From: Microcaldota archaeon
GTDB lineage: Archaea; Micrarchaeota; Micrarchaeia; Norongarragalinales; UBA8480
Length of the DNA stretch: 8,903 nt
Assembly: GCA_023247085.1 (NCBI GenBank)
Contig: JAHFHC010000006.1
Span: 37,683-46,585 of the forward strand
Direction: 5' to 3'
A program made the position numbers and the translations under genes. Of the stretch, positions 1 through 7,476 are shown piece after piece (within the stretch, counting starts at the first letter, position 1; each line of letters begins with the position of its first letter). The notes beneath the pieces were generated by a model that was not told where the DNA came from, searched no databases, and worked only from the letters and a program-made list of their open reading frames with translations.

Positions 1-3000
1 TATCAAAAATAGATTTGCCACTTTCGTTTATATTATTCAATACCCCGCTTGCCCAAGTATTCTCTACTAGCGCATATGCGGGAACAGGCAAGCCATCAAC
101 GGTTGGAACCTTATCAGCCCCAACTTGGACTGGGTTTGAATAGAGAAATGAAAAAGATAATGACCTCGGCGAACTTGGATTAGTTGCATCAGGGCGAATT
201 TGCAAATTATCTACAAGAGCATATAACTCTAAGGATGCAGAGGAGCTATTTGAACCAATGTCAGTTGGTGATTCAAGTGTTCCGAATACTAAGTTTTTCA
301 AATTCTCGTTATTCGCTACTGTTACTGTTATTTTAATGTCTTTTACATCAAGTGGACTTTGGCCAGTTGCCCGGTTACAAACTAATTTTAGGGAAGCATT
401 TACAGGGGTAACCTTGTTGCCAACAACGTTGCCACATTTAACTGCATTGAAGCGAAGCGCGTACCCTTTGAAATCGTTTAAATCAGCTACCATATCGTCC
501 TTCAAGTCAAAACAATTCTGACCATTTGCAGCTAGTGCATCTTGCGTAACGCTTCCTTCACTTAGTGGCATTAAGGCAGTTTGAGTTTCTGAGGTCCTGC
601 AATCGCCGACTCCAGTTGAGTTTTCAATGTAAATTGGAACAGCGTCAGCTGGGAAAATTGGGTCAACTATAAGCGGAATTGTACTACAGCCACTCCAGCC
701 TGAGCCAGTTGAAAGTAACTTATCATCGTAAGTATAGTTGAAGCGCGTTTGGTCACTGCATGGGCCAGTCAATAAACTCAGTGAAGAGGGTTGTTCAACT
801 GGGCTTACACTTACCCATATTGACTTAGTGAGTTTTTGGTTACTGAGTGAACCATTTTCAAAACGTTCTGTGAATTCAACAATTATTTCAGTACGCGGCG
901 CGGAACCAAATGCGGATAAGTTTACAATTGAAGATATTTGTGTGCTTCCGCCTGTACCGAATTGGGATGGAAGCAATTCAGTTTCAAACACTGCACTTGG
1001 CGGTACTGGATTTCGGAGAAATGGAGAAAAGCCGCCAATTGTGAAAGACTCATTGGTTGGCAAAAAGAATTCTGGATTAGATTGAAACTTTAATATGCCC
1101 CCTTTCACGTTGTGGTTTAACTGAATATTTATTTTAGCTGAAAGTGGGTTTGCAAGGCCACTGTCAACTGGAAAGCCATTGCAGTCAAACGTAGAATATC
1201 TATCGGTAAAATTCGGCGATTCTGAAATCACTCCACATGCAACTGGCTTACCCGTGTTTACATCGGCAATTGGGTTTCGGTTTTGTTCAAAATTTAAAGT
1301 AAGCATACCTTGGTCGTTATAAACTGAATTCGGTGAAGCAACTTGAAAGGAATAATTGTACGCGTTTGCACTGCATTGGCTGCTTGCGCCGTTGAATTGA
1401 ATTGGTGAAACTCCAAGCAACTGGTCGAACGGGTTACGAATATACTCTTCACCGCGCTTGATTGTTGAACTCATAGCAAGCGAGAGGTTTGTATACTGCC
1501 GTGAGCTATACGCTTGGTCAGGTGCTTGTGCAACGAAATAAAATGAATAGCCTTGAGAAAAAGAGGATAAGTCATTGCGGGGCATGCTTAGCAAAACGCG
1601 TTTCCAATCCGAACCAGAAAGAAGCGGGCCACAATCACTTCGCGTACTTGAAATTGACGCACGCGCTTCTAAGCCACTTGGTGCATCAATTGTGTTTGGA
1701 AATGGAGTGAAATTTAAGAGAATTGGTTGTTGTGAATCCGCACTCGGAGTAAAGAACACATGCGCTTCACGGGCATTTGCAAAATAGCCCGATACTGAAG
1801 CAAGGTAAACTCGGTTCTGCATCAATGCACTAGTAGAAGATATTTTTTCGTTGGTTGCAGCGTCGTAAACCCCATTAAGCACAACGCGCGTATCCCGCAC
1901 ACTCTCTAAAGACATCATTGACGCATTAACTTGAGTTAGTGAATTTTCTTCAAGTGTATTTGAATCTAAACTACTTGGCGAACCAAGCGACTGAACGTAG
2001 TCAAAATAATTTGGGTTAGAAAAATTAAATTCATAAAAACCACGCGTTTTTACACGTACATCGCATGGAACAATGCACGTTGCAAAACTTTCACCATTAC
2101 GTTTAACTGAAACGTTTATTCCAGTTAGTAGTGCATTAGTTAAGGCGTCAACTGCGTTGAAAGAAAAATTCGCAAAGCGAAGCTCCATTGAAAGTGTAAC
2201 AGTTACGTGCGAGTCATTTAACAAAACTGTTTTTTCGCTGCTTAAATCCGATGCGCTTCCTTTGACTATGACAGTAGAATTGCGAGGCAAGTATGTAAAT
2301 TCATGCGAAGCGCGCTTGACTGGTTTCTTTTCAATTAGTACATTGTCTTCAGAATAAATTGAGACAATCCCTTCGATTGGCGCAGCGTACTCATCTTCAA
2401 AATTCACAGTAAGCGTAGAAACGACATCGGGAGTCGCAGGAAGCAATTCAACTACTACATTACTTGTATTTGAACTGAAGTGTGGCGAAACTTTAGTTAG
2501 AAACGCATCTTTCTTTGCTGATACAAAATACTGCTTATTAATTGCTAGTTCAACTGTAAAGTTTCCACTGCTAGTTGTTGAATAGTTTTTCAACTCAACA
2601 TTATCAGCATCATAAAGCACGACATAAACTCCGCTCAATGGTTGTTTTGTTAATGAAGAGATAATCGAAATAGTAGTGTTGAGGAAAGGCACTGCCTCAA
2701 ATACAATATCTATGTTTTGTCGTTCTCGTTTAACGATAATTTCACTTGACTTATTTGACGAAAAGCCAAGTATTCTTGAATAGACGTATATGTGTTGGTT
2801 CAGCGCTAAGTTTTCAAATACGGCAATTCCATTAACTGATTGCACTGACGCTATCTCATTGTCAGTTACTGCATCAAAAACTTTGACAGTTCCATTTAGT
2901 TTAGCGCCTGCTGTTTTGTCAACTAGGTTAACTTGAATTGAACCAAATTGTTGTGAATCAATAAAAGCATCAATTGGCGGCTTGAAAAAGATACTTGATG

Positions 3001-3541
3001 GCGACCCACTTTGGCCATTAGCATTTAATCCGGATTGGTTTGACGAAGTGGGTTGGTTTTGTCTTGGATGGTAGGTTGATTTTAAATCTAGCCTTACGAT
3101 TACTGAATCACTTATTGGCTTAGAGGCGTCTAAGTAATCTGGGTGAGTGACTTTAAGTTGCAATGCAGCAGATGAACTGGAAAGAAATAATTCGCCGGTT
3201 GCGTTTGTTAATCCGCTTGCAACTACTTGGTGGTTAGCAGTTAACAATTCTACAGAAGCGCCTGGAACTGGCATTGAATTATCGCCAATAACTTTAACGT
3301 AAATCATTCGGTTACCAGCAATAACACTTGGAACTATTGTAAAAATTGCAAAAGCAGCAACAGTGGCAACTAACAAAATGAAGATAACTGCAAATGGAAA
3401 ACTAGGGTAGCCTTTTTTTTCAACTGGCGTTACAAATGACTCGTAGATCGAAATTCCTTTTTCGTCTAATGTATCACATAACTCATAGTACTTAGATTCA
3501 ATTTCAAAGTAGAACCTAAGTAACTCCGCCCTTATCCCCAT
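1..3541 (-). CDS. Giant membrane-anchored surface protein with tandem beta-sandwich repeats (N-terminal part, runs off left edge)
   Basis: One frame stays open on the minus strand from the ATG at 3541 to the left edge, about 1180 codons without a stop; the C-terminus lies outside the window. Residues 1-45 are charged and probably cytoplasmic, and residues ~50-72 form a single hydrophobic membrane anchor. About five tandem repeats of 75-90 residues follow (roughly 78-155, 201-283, 289-365, 374-450 and 456-515). Each resembles a carboxypeptidase regulatory-like / Ig-like beta-sandwich; the first has the typical VPGASVELL start and a later G-LTNATGELFL turn. A Q/N/S-rich linker sits at ~156-185. 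Beyond ~520 the chain is cysteine-containing, rich in N-x-S/T sequons and has no recognisable catalytic motif. An adhesin, S-layer-like or scaffold role on the cell exterior is inferred from architecture only. A TATA-like box about 29 nt upstream of the ATG suggests a leaderless mRNA. Confidence 0.85.
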   Translation of the reverse strand, partial: MGIRAELLRFYFEIESKYYELCDTLDEKGISIYESFVTPVEKKGYPSFPFAVIFILLVATVAAFAIFTIVPSVIAGNRMIYVKVIGDNSMPVPGASVELLTANHQVVASGLTNATGELFLSSSSAALQLKVTHPDYLDASKPISDSVIVRLDLKSTYHPRQNQPTSSNQSGLNANGQSGSPSSIFFKPPIDAFIDSQQFGSIQVNLVDKTAGAKLNGTVKVFDAVTDNEIASVQSVNGIAVFENLALNQHIYVYSRILGFSSNKSSEIIVKRERQNIDIVFEAVPFLNTTISIISSLTKQPLSGVYVVLYDADNVELKNYSTTSSGNFTVELAINKQYFVSAKKDAFLTKVSPHFSSNTSNVVVELLPATPDVVSTLTVNFEDEYAAPIEGIVSIYSEDNVLIEKKPVKRASHEFTYLPRNSTVIVKGSASDLSSEKTVLLNDSHVTVTLSMELRFANFSFNAVDALTNALLTGINVSVKRNGESFATCIVPCDVRVKTRGFYEFNFSNPNYFDYVQSLGSPSSLDSNTLEENSLTQVNASMMSLESVRDTRVVLNGVYDAATNEKISSTSALMQNRVYLASVSGYFANAREAHVFFTPSADSQQPILLNFTPFPNTIDAPSGLEARASISSTRSDCGPLLSGSDWKRVLLSMPRNDLSSFSQGYSFYFVAQAPDQAYSSRQYTNLSLAMSSTIKRGEEYIRNPFDQLLGVSPIQFNGASSQCSANAYNYSFQVASPNSVYNDQGMLTLNFEQNRNPIADVNTGKPVACGVISESPNFTDRYSTFDCNGFPVDSGLANPLSAKINIQLNHNVKGGILKFQSNPEFFLPTNESFTIGGFSPFLRNPVPPSAVFETELLPSQFGTGGSTQISSIVNLSAFGSAPRTEIIVEFTERFENGSLSNQKLTKSIWVSVSPVEQPSSLSLLTGPCSDQTRFNYTYDDKLLSTGSGWSGCSTIPLIVDPIFPADAVPIYIENSTGVGDCRTSETQTALMPLSEGSVTQDALAANGQNCFDLKDDMVADLNDFKGYALRFNAVKCGNVVGNKVTPVNASLKLVCNRATGQSPLDVKDIKITVTVANNENLKNLVFGTLESPTDIGSNSSSASLELYALVDNLQIRPDATNPSSPRSLSFSFLYSNPVQVGADKVPTVDGLPVPAYALVENTWASGVLNNINESGKSIFD

Positions 3542-3565
3542 TGCCAAACATTACAATAAAGGCTA

Positions 3566-3573
3566 ATTTAAAT
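3566..3573 (-). promoter_or_regulatory. TATA-like box of the giant surface protein gene
   Basis: The minus strand reads ATTTAAAT, centred about 29 nt upstream of the ATG at 3541. This is the usual archaeal spacing from TATA box to transcript start plus a few bases, so transcription would begin at or next to the start codon. No Shine-Dalgarno sequence lies before the ATG, which agrees with leaderless translation. Confidence 0.55.
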
Positions 3574-3587
3574 GCTTTCACTCGTGG

Positions 3588-3690
3588 AAAAAAAACTAGA
3601 AAAAGTGAAGAAAAAAAAGGAAAAATAAAAGCAAAAAAAGTGAAAGAAAAAAAGAAAAAACAATAAAAAACAAAAGAAATACAGCAAAAA
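3588..3690 (-). terminator. U-rich terminator tract downstream of ftsZ
   Basis: On the minus strand the ~100 nt after the ftsZ stop is almost pure pyrimidine, with repeated runs of 5-8 T broken by single C, G or A. Archaeal transcription terminates at such oligo-U tracts without needing a hairpin. It also separates ftsZ from the promoter of the giant surface protein. No ORF or structured RNA was seen in 3542-3703. Confidence 0.55.
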
Positions 3691-3703
3691 TCGACAATTA
3701 GCT

Positions 3704-4807
3704 TTAGAGGAATTCAATGTCGCTTACGCCAGCAACGTTGCTTTTTGAGGAGAATGAATCCGTTGAAGATTGGCGAACGCTTTTGCCTAGCACGTATGGG
3801 CTTTTAATGCCAGTGAAAATCGCTATTGCTTCAATTTTACCATCGAAGTCAGGCGTGATACGCGCGCCCCAAATAACTGAAGCATTTGGGTCAACTTGTT
3901 CGGTTAATGCTTCTCCAATTGAATTGCATTCACCAAGCGTCATGTCTGGCCCGCCGGTTATATGTAGCAATACTCCAGTTGCGCCAGCGTAGTCCACGTC
4001 AAGTAAAGCGTGGCTCAAAGTGTTTTTAACAACGTCTTTAGCGCGGTTAGGTCCTTTTGCTTCACCAACTGCTATCATTGATACGCCACCATTGCTCATA
4101 ACTGCCTTCACGTCAGCAAAGTCGAGGTTAACAAGCGAAGGAGTGGTAATAGTCTCGGTAATGCCACGCACTGCACGTGCGATGATTTCGTCAGCTACGT
4201 TGAACGCTTGGTCAATTGGCAAATTTGGTACAATTTGCACTAATCGGTTATTGTCAATGACTATAATGGTGTCAGCTTGTCGTTTAAGCGCCTCTAAACC
4301 CTGGTCTGCTTTTTCTAAACGAGCGCGTTCCAATGCAAATGGATAAGTGACAATTGAAATTACAATTGCGCCTGACTTTTTGCATACTTCAGCGATAACT
4401 GGAGCGCTGCCAGTTCCGGTACCACCACCCATTCCGCAAGTTAAGAAAACTAAATCTGCTCCACTGAAAATCTTTTCAAGTGCTTCGCGTGAAACATCAG
4501 CTGCTTTCATACCGATTTCAGGGTAACCACCAGCTCCCAATCCGCGCGTGATACTTGCTCCAATTAGCACTTTTTTAACGCTTTCAGCTACAGTGGTTAA
4601 GTGCAACTTGTCAGTGTTAATTGCAACTAGTTCAGCGCCCTTGATGCCCGCACGTGCCAATCGGTTAATTGAATTACATCCACCGCCACCAGTTCCAACT
4701 ACCATAATTTTTGGTGACAAAAACCCGTCGTCTAGAGTTTTAGACTTTTGGCTATTACCAGAACCACTTTTTGAACTTTTTAACGCTTCAGAAATAAGAT
4801 CTTCCAT
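3704..4807 (-). CDS. ftsZ: Cell division GTPase FtsZ (archaeal type)
   Basis: FtsZ is the tubulin-like GTPase that polymerises at mid-cell to form the division ring. Numbered from the ATG at 4807 (367 aa, normal family length), it shows the N-terminal nucleotide-binding motif GTGGGG (38-43), the tubulin signature GGGTGTGS (127-134), the NNR segment near 186-188, and the T7 catalytic loop NLDFAD (227-232) whose acidic residues complete the GTPase site of the neighbouring subunit. The GTPase and C-terminal domains are intact. A short S/K-rich segment precedes the core, and the tail ends in DIEFL after a serine-rich linker, where FtsZ partners usually bind. An in-frame TTG at 4828 would add seven residues, but AGGTGA at 4824-4819 fits the ATG better. 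The gene is monocistronic: a TATA-like box lies upstream, a U-rich tract downstream, and the SRP RNA gene is divergent. Whether it is FtsZ1 or FtsZ2 was not determined. Confidence 0.97.
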   Translation of the reverse strand: MEDLISEALKSSKSGSGNSQKSKTLDDGFLSPKIMVVGTGGGGCNSINRLARAGIKGAELVAINTDKLHLTTVAESVKKVLIGASITRGLGAGGYPEIGMKAADVSREALEKIFSGADLVFLTCGMGGGTGTGSAPVIAEVCKKSGAIVISIVTYPFALERARLEKADQGLEALKRQADTIIVIDNNRLVQIVPNLPIDQAFNVADEIIARAVRGITETITTPSLVNLDFADVKAVMSNGGVSMIAVGEAKGPNRAKDVVKNTLSHALLDVDYAGATGVLLHITGGPDMTLGECNSIGEALTEQVDPNASVIWGARITPDFDGKIEAIAIFTGIKSPYVLGKSVRQSSTDSFSSKSNVAGVSDIEFL

Positions 4808-4818
4808 AGAAAATAACT

Positions 4819-4824
4819 TCACCT
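4819..4824 (-). promoter_or_regulatory. Shine-Dalgarno site that favours the ATG start of ftsZ
   Basis: The minus strand reads AGGTGA, matching the anti-SD core of archaeal 16S rRNA, 11 nt before the ATG at 4807. It overlaps the codons just after the alternative TTG start at 4828, so it can only serve the ATG. It is the clearest SD-like site in the window; most other genes here lack one. Confidence 0.5.
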
Positions 4825-4878
4825 TCAATTTTGAAAAAAACCCTTGAGTTTTCCCTTGGCAAGTATTACATAGCCAAA

Positions 4879-4886
4879 ATTTAAAA
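4879..4886 (-). promoter_or_regulatory. TATA-like box of ftsZ
   Basis: The minus strand reads TTTTAAAT. A transcript start about 25 nt downstream (near 4857) would give a ~50-nt leader that contains the AGGTGA site. Confidence 0.45.
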
Positions 4887-4946
4887 GACTTGTGAAAACC
4901 AGGTTCGGCTATATTACAAAATTATTAACAAACTTTCGCAAAATTT

Positions 4947-4992
4947 ATGCTATTGGCGACTAGGGTATAGGTCATTGCGGCTAGAATAGCAT
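4947..4992. repeat. 8-bp perfect inverted repeat between ftsZ and the SRP RNA gene
   Basis: ATGCTATT (4947-4954) and AATAGCAT (4985-4992) are exact reverse complements separated by 30 nt. On the plus strand the second arm is closely followed by a T run (4998-5002). The arms lie in the divergent intergenic space and could be an operator or part of a small RNA. No known RNA family was recognised. The rest of 4808-5023 holds only the ftsZ promoter and leader. Confidence 0.3.
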
Positions 4993-5023
4993 ATGCCTTT
5001 TTATCGATACTTTGCCCAATACC

Positions 5024-5308
5024 ATGTGGCTTTTGAGCTAGCTGGGGAGCTAGGGGTTCCCTGGAAGCTGCAATCCCCTTAAGCTGAGCGAAGAGAGCTG
5101 CTCACGGCTTTTGAATAGCTATAACTAGGTTCAGCAGAAACTGTAGACGCTTTGCCTCACGTTACGTGGGTCAATGTGAACCGAGCCAGGTCCGGAAGGA
5201 AGCAACTCTAAACATTGAAAAACGTGCTCGTGAGTTACAAAGCCGAGGCGAAAGTTGAATGCCTATAGTTATCCAACTGACAAGACAACTCCGCTCAAGA
5301 GCCACTCT
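5024..5308 (+). ncRNA. ffs: Signal recognition particle RNA (7S RNA)
   Basis: This is the RNA scaffold of the signal recognition particle, which targets nascent membrane and secreted proteins to the translocon. The ends pair as helix 1 (5026-5038 with 5293-5305, 13 bp including one wobble). The Alu domain has helix 3 (AGCT 5048-5051 with AGCT 5066-5069, flanked by GGGG 5044-5047 and CCCC 5075-5078), the conserved GCAAT turn (5070-5074) and helix 4 (GAGC 5086-5089 with GCTC 5100-5103). Helix 5 includes ATAACTA (5121-5127) with TAGTTAT (5266-5272), GCCT with AGGC near 5154/5246, and CACG with CGTG. Helix 8, the SRP54-binding site, is closed by TCAATGT/ACATTGA (5171-5177/5212-5218) and carries the invariant core CCAGGTCCGGAAGGAAGCA with its GGAA tetraloop at 5194-5197. 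The usual archaeal helix 6 is not evident (see findings). Ends are set by helix 1 and are approximate. Confidence 0.93.
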
Positions 5309-5309
5309 T

Positions 5310-5362
5310 TATAGAAAAAAGTAAAACATAGAAAAAGTAGAAACTACAAAAAGAAAAAAACA
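5310..5362 (-). terminator. U-rich tract after the small lipoprotein gene
   Basis: On the minus strand, immediately after the stop codon at 5365, come several T runs (7, 5, 5 and 6 T) within ~50 nt, a typical archaeal oligo-U termination region. It also separates this gene from the convergent SRP RNA. The SRP RNA's own plus-strand end has only a short CTTTAT. Confidence 0.45.
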
Positions 5363-5364
5363 TT

Positions 5365-5589
5365 TTAGCCGCCAAGCGTATCATTTAATTCTTGTTCTGA
5401 AATATCTAAATTGGAAAAATCATCTGATACATTAGTCAAGTCGCTTCCAATGTTTGCGATATCTCCGTCTGGCAAAGCAGTATAATTACTAGAATAGCCC
5501 GCGGGAGTTGGCTGTTTTTGGCTGGTTCCGCCTAAACAACCAAAAAGTAAAATTGAAAAAATAAGCGCACAAACAGCAAGTTGCTTCAT
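5365..5589 (-). CDS. Small acidic lipoprotein, function unknown
   Basis: This 74-residue protein starts with a classic lipoprotein signal: MKQ, a hydrophobic stretch (residues 4-17), and a lipobox LLFGC with the lipidated cysteine at position 18. The remaining ~55 residues are rich in S, T, N, D and G, have two or three N-x-S/T sequons, are strongly acidic and probably disordered, ending DTLGG. No catalytic motif or family was recognised. It is probably anchored to the outer face of the membrane through Cys18. The gene has its own AT-rich promoter region, shared with the divergent protease cluster. The clear signal peptide and the fitting promoter argue that it is real despite its size. Confidence 0.75.
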   Translation of the reverse strand: MKQLAVCALIFSILLFGCLGGTSQKQPTPAGYSSNYTALPDGDIANIGSDLTNVSDDFSNLDISEQELNDTLGG

Positions 5590-5608
5590 GTCAAAAAACC
5601 CTTTTTTC

Positions 5609-5642
5609 TTTTTTAAAAATTATCACAGCAGCGTATTTAAAT
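5609..5642. promoter_or_regulatory. Divergent promoter region between the lipoprotein gene and the Lon-like protease cluster
   Basis: TATTTAAAT (5634-5642) contains a palindromic TTTAAA and could act in either direction. To the left it gives a ~20-nt leader for the lipoprotein gene. To the right it gives a ~50-nt leader for the protease gene. A second element, TTTTTAAAAA near 5612-5620, lies about 26 nt from the lipoprotein ATG and would make that mRNA leaderless. Which element is used cannot be decided from sequence. Confidence 0.4.
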
Positions 5643-5713
5643 CTGTTCTATGAGTTGCTAATACTAATACAAAACAAGGCAACAAAACAACAAAACAAAG
5701 AGACAAGACAAAA

Positions 5714-6592
5714 ATGGAAAAAGGTGTTGAAGAAAAAACAATTTATATTATCGTAATAGCCGTGTCGCTTTTAGTGGTTTTTCTAATTGGAATGGAAATC
5801 GGGTCAAAACAACAAAGTAGCAGCATAATACGCATACAGTCAAACGAATCTATTACAAATCCAAACGTTGGTGCTAATTATGCGGCCAGTAATGGCGACA
5901 AATTTAATCAGAGTTTAGCAAATGAAGCCGCGACGCATAGTTCACTTATTTTACCGGGGGTAGACTCCAACCAGCAAGGGGTTATTGCGCGGTTAAATAT
6001 TGAAAAGAAAAACGGCACTGGCAAAACGTTTATTGAATTCGGCGAATCTCAACCCACTATTGCGCTTGAAACATTTGAGTCAATAAAAAACGCAACGCAA
6101 GTTGTTAAAACAATCAGCAGTAAAGCAAATGCAAATTACTGGCGTAGTAATTTACTTTATTCATTTGAAACAAATTCAGATGAAGTAGCTGGATCAAGCG
6201 CGGGCGCAGCAATTACAATTGGTACACTGGCTTTGCTTGAAAACAAAAAACTGAATGCGTCAATCGCAATTACCGGCGGGATAAATTCAGATGGTTCAAT
6301 TTCCCGCGTTGGTGGAGTGTTAGAAAAAGCAAGGGCATTGAAACGCCTAGGCAACGTAACAACTTTTTTTGTACCAATTGGAGAAGCTCAACAAGAAATC
6401 ACCACAGTAAAGCAGGGGGAAGCGTGTACTGAACAATCAATTGGAAACGGCACGTTCACAAGTTGTAGAAACAATCAAACAATTGAAACGCGAATAATAG
6501 ACGTAAGCAATGAGACGGGGATACGCGTAGTTGAAGTTGCAAATATAGCAACAGCTTATTTACAAATGATACAAGGAATGCAGCAAGGATAA
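5714..6592 (+). CDS. Membrane-anchored Lon-like serine protease (S16 fold), first of a tandem pair
   Basis: This 292-residue protein has a short charged N-terminus, one membrane segment (residues ~10-27), a variable linker, and a C-terminal domain matching the proteolytic domain of Lon. The catalytic Ser162 sits in GSSAGAAITIG, and Lys205 in GGVLEKARALK after the conserved AITGGINSDGSISRVGG strand-turn. The Ser-Lys spacing is 43 residues, the same as in E. coli Lon (S679/K722). There is no AAA+ ATPase domain, so this is an ATP-independent stand-alone protease of the archaeal secreted Lon-like type (COG1750-like). An insert at ~234-262 carries Cys237 and Cys251, which could form a disulfide if the domain lies outside the cell. 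The ATG at 5714 is preceded by an A/C-rich leader without an SD site. The next gene follows after 26 nt, suggesting an operon. Substrates are unknown. Confidence 0.85.
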   Translation: MEKGVEEKTIYIIVIAVSLLVVFLIGMEIGSKQQSSSIIRIQSNESITNPNVGANYAASNGDKFNQSLANEAATHSSLILPGVDSNQQGVIARLNIEKKNGTGKTFIEFGESQPTIALETFESIKNATQVVKTISSKANANYWRSNLLYSFETNSDEVAGSSAGAAITIGTLALLENKKLNASIAITGGINSDGSISRVGGVLEKARALKRLGNVTTFFVPIGEAQQEITTVKQGEACTEQSIGNGTFTSCRNNQTIETRIIDVSNETGIRVVEVANIATAYLQMIQGMQQG

Positions 6593-6618
6593 AAAAAGAA
6601 AAAACGAGATACATAACA

Positions 6619-7227
6619 ATGGATCTAAAATTACTTTCGATATTAGTTGCTTTAATTGCAGTTGCAGCTGCGATGCTTGGCTATTCGGCCGCGCCTGGCC
6701 CAGTTAAAACTAGTGACTTTCAAGCTCCTGCAATTACCGATAATGGAATAGGCGCAATGGTGCCATTTCGAATAACATTATCTCCGGGAAACGGCAGGAC
6801 ACTTGTCAACGTCGATAATGCAAACTATCATAGGGACACTGAAAATGCACTTGTAAAGGCAAAGCAAAATGCCGAGAAATTAATCGGAATAAAGTTTCGT
6901 TACTTTGACGTTGTGCTTGATATTGGTGCAAGTGGAAGCGACATTGGGGGAGAAAGCGCGGGGGCAATGTTCGCCGTTGGCATAATTTCAGCTTATACTG
7001 GAAAGCAAGTAAACCCGTTTGTTTCAATGAGCGGCGGGATTACTCCTACTGGCAATTTGTTTCCAGTTGATGGTATTGAAGAAAAGATAATTGCAGCTAA
7101 AAATAGTGGCAAAACGAAATTCGTAGTTGCAAAAGAACAAGTGGTAAAAAACACAATTGATTCTACTAAAATGGAAATAATTCGCGTAACTAATATAAAG
7201 GAAGCCAGCGATATTTTGCTAAGTTAA
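6619..7227 (+). CDS. Membrane-anchored or secreted Lon-like serine protease, second of the tandem pair
   Basis: This 202-residue protein has an N-terminal hydrophobic segment (residues ~5-22, MDLKLLSILVALIAVAAAM), followed almost at once by a Lon-type proteolytic domain. The nucleophile Ser113 is in GGESAGAMFAVG, and Lys156 is in DGIEEKIIAAK after SMSGGITPTGNLFPVDG. The spacing is again 43 residues, as in the upstream gene and in Lon, so both copies look active. The N-terminal region differs from the first copy: it lacks the long linker and the cysteine insert. The segment may be an uncleaved anchor or a signal peptide; there is no lipobox. It follows the first protease by 26 nt without an SD site. 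Old duplication followed by specialisation is the likely origin. Confidence 0.85.
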   Translation: MDLKLLSILVALIAVAAAMLGYSAAPGPVKTSDFQAPAITDNGIGAMVPFRITLSPGNGRTLVNVDNANYHRDTENALVKAKQNAEKLIGIKFRYFDVVLDIGASGSDIGGESAGAMFAVGIISAYTGKQVNPFVSMSGGITPTGNLFPVDGIEEKIIAAKNSGKTKFVVAKEQVVKNTIDSTKMEIIRVTNIKEASDILLS

Positions 7228-7291
7228 TTTTTAATAAGCAGATAAAGAAAAAGTCAAATTAAAAACCAACAAAAAACTGATTTCATTAACA

Positions 7292-7456
7292 ATGAACCAA
7301 ACTTCTTTGCTGCTTTTAGTGATTCTAATATTCGGGCTATTCAATTACACGCCGGGAAGTAACCCACTAGCGTTTACATTTCTTGCAATTGTGCTTGTAA
7401 TTCATGTAACTAACCACACTTGGAAAATAAAACCAAGCGAAAATGCAAAACACTAA
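7292..7456 (+). CDS. Small two-helix membrane protein (54 aa), unknown function
   Basis: The ATG at 7292 opens a 54-codon frame ending in TAA at 7456. The protein (MNQTSLLLLVILIFGLFNY...) has two hydrophobic helices (~5-18 and ~26-40) joined by a short NYTPGSNP turn, and a polar basic tail (HTWKIKPSENAKH). This helical-hairpin pattern is far from random. It lies 64 nt after the second protease on the same strand, so it may be the third gene of that cluster, although a TTTTTAATAA just after the protease stop could be a separate promoter. No family was recognised. A role as partner or regulator of the membrane proteases is only suggested by position. Confidence 0.6.
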   Translation: MNQTSLLLLVILIFGLFNYTPGSNPLAFTFLAIVLVIHVTNHTWKIKPSENAKH

Positions 7457-7476
7457 AGCAAATGGTTTTGGAGCAA

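Noticed and set aside
258-3000. Several plus-strand ORFs of 70-115 codons within 1-3541
   Set aside because: They are antisense shadows of the large minus-strand frame, show no membrane, signal or family pattern, and have low-complexity composition expected from reverse reading.
3576-3591. Short imperfect inverted repeat (TTTCAC...GTGGAAA) near the surface protein promoter
   Set aside because: It is only a few pairs with a bulge, and is expected by chance in this composition.
4808-4828. TTG start at 4828 giving a 374-residue FtsZ
   Set aside because: No SD site precedes it, while AGGTGA precedes the ATG at 4807. It cannot be excluded, but the ATG is preferred.
3717-4847. Plus-strand ORFs of 91-108 codons opposite ftsZ
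   Set aside because: The minus frame is unmistakable FtsZ with all motifs; the plus frames only mirror its codon pattern.
6157-7027. Minus-strand ORFs inside the two protease genes
   Set aside because: They lie fully within genes that have clear catalytic motifs, and have no recognisable features of their own.
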